Of a DNA stretch of 64,000 nt, positions 63,452-64,000 are shown piece after piece. The notes beneath the pieces were generated by a model that did no database searches, had not been told where the DNA came from, and saw only the letters and a list, made by a program, of their open reading frames with translations. Source of the stretch: JAGNRR01 sp965230665 (GTDB lineage Bacteria > Bacteroidota > Bacteroidia > Chitinophagales > Chitinophagaceae). Within the stretch, counting starts at the first letter, position 1; each line of letters begins with the position of its first letter. The DNA lies in NCBI GenBank assembly GCA_965230665.1, contig CBDDLM010000004.1, positions 2,604,001 through 2,668,000 on the forward strand, given 5' to 3'. Position numbers and translations under genes: made by a program.

Positions 63452-64000
63452 ATGAGTACAGCAACAGAAACTGCCTCAAACTCGGCTATAGAACAAGAAT
63501 TTCTGCCGCTTTTGGGAACAGATTATATGGAGTTATACGTAGGAAATGCAAAACAATCTGCGCATTACTATAAAACTGCTTTTGGTTTTCAATCTTTAGC
63601 TTATGCAGGACCTGAAACAGGTGTTATGGACCGAGTCTCGTATGTTTTAGTTCAAGATAAGGTACGCTTAGTGCTTACAACACCACTGAAAAGTGATCAT
63701 CCTATTGCCGAACACCATAAAAAGCACGGTGATGGAGTTAAGGTATTAGCGCTTTGGGTGGATGATGCCTATAAAGCATATGAAGAAACCACTAAACGCG
63801 GTGGGAAGTCTTATATGGAGCCTACTACCTTGAAGGATGAAGAGGGCGAGGTTCGTTTAAGTGGGATTCACACTTATGGCGAGGTCGTACATGTTTTTGT
63901 AGAAAGAAAAAACTATAATGGGGTATTTATGCCTGGTTTTGAGAAATGGGAAAGCGCCTATAATCCAGAACCCGTCGGACTAAAGTATATTGATCATTGT
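63452..64000 (+). CDS. hppD: 4-hydroxyphenylpyruvate dioxygenase, 3' end cut by window
   Basis: The first 183 codons of a gene running off the right edge. My translation from ATG 63452 begins MSTATETASNSAIEQEF and continues LPLLGTDYMELYVGNAKQSA, HYYKTAFGFQSLAYAGPETG, RVSYVLVQDKVRLVLTTPL and VKVLALWVDDA, ending at GLKYIDHC; the His in IDH is the first iron ligand. This is the N-terminal vicinal-oxygen-chelate half of the enzyme that converts 4-hydroxyphenylpyruvate to homogentisate in tyrosine breakdown. Whether hmgA or another pathway gene follows lies outside the window. Confidence 0.95.
   Translation, partial: MSTATETASNSAIEQEFLPLLGTDYMELYVGNAKQSAHYYKTAFGFQSLAYAGPETGVMDRVSYVLVQDKVRLVLTTPLKSDHPIAEHHKKHGDGVKVLALWVDDAYKAYEETTKRGGKSYMEPTTLKDEEGEVRLSGIHTYGEVVHVFVERKNYNGVFMPGFEKWESAYNPEPVGLKYIDHC

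Overview
The window is a stretch of a Bacteroidota chromosome, most likely from a Flavobacteriales-type marine or environmental organism (the rank below phylum is inference). Signs seen in the sequence: AT-rich DNA with weak Shine-Dalgarno signals; promoters of the form TTG-N20-TAnnTTTG; eight secreted proteins carrying type A or type B sorting domains of the type IX secretion system (T9SS); a PorP/SprF protein; the parA-parB-DUF5683-dapB cluster; and tRNA genes without an encoded CCA end. No insertion sequence, prophage, CRISPR array or plasmid feature was found. The region reads as ordinary core genome with long cell-surface genes between housekeeping genes.

Layout. 1-18.5 kb is dominated by secreted repeat proteins: the 3' end of a SprB-like giant adhesin (five 465-bp super-repeats), two beta-propeller-like T9SS cargo proteins, and a 2241-residue protein with three near-identical 1101-bp repeats followed by Ig-like, C-type-lectin-in-HYR and GEVED modules. 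18.5-26 kb holds a CAU tRNA (probably Ile2), a YihX-like phosphatase, 3-hydroxyanthranilate dioxygenase, a PorP/SprF protein, a UvrD helicase fused to an Fe-S nuclease, and a thiolase. 26-36 kb holds a second gliding-type (type B) protein, peptidase T, a voltage-gated-type K+ channel with a zinc ribbon, tRNA-Arg, another large T9SS cargo protein, and a secreted protein with a domain resembling plant IQM proteins. 36-45 kb holds tRNA-Glu, gap-pgk, a HerA-like ATPase, an AraC regulator next to an AhpD-like protein, rpmI-rplT (without infC), ispE and hpf. 45-54 kb holds the acpS-S4-HI0933 operon, LysE, an Omp28-like T9SS protein, rocD, a Kir-type channel, an acyl-CoA carboxylase beta subunit and a small T9SS protein. 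54-64 kb holds dapB-DUF5683-parB-parA, a TPR membrane protein, ribH, a CCG-domain protein, a polytopic membrane protein, NamZ-like muramidase, an L,D-transpeptidase, an MscS channel and the start of hppD.

How the genes fit together. T9SS cargo proteins enter the periplasm by Sec signal peptides and leave through the type IX translocon; the PorP/SprF protein would serve the type B (SprB-like) adhesins. gap/pgk belong to glycolysis. hppD (tyrosine) and the 3-hydroxyanthranilate dioxygenase (kynurenine route of tryptophan) point to aromatic amino-acid breakdown, and rocD and pepT to peptide and amino-acid use. NamZ and the L,D-transpeptidase act on peptidoglycan. The parts most worth a second look are the IQM-like secreted protein, the mosaic 1101-bp repeats, the lectin inserted in a HYR domain, and the shared terminator hairpin behind two unrelated tRNAs.
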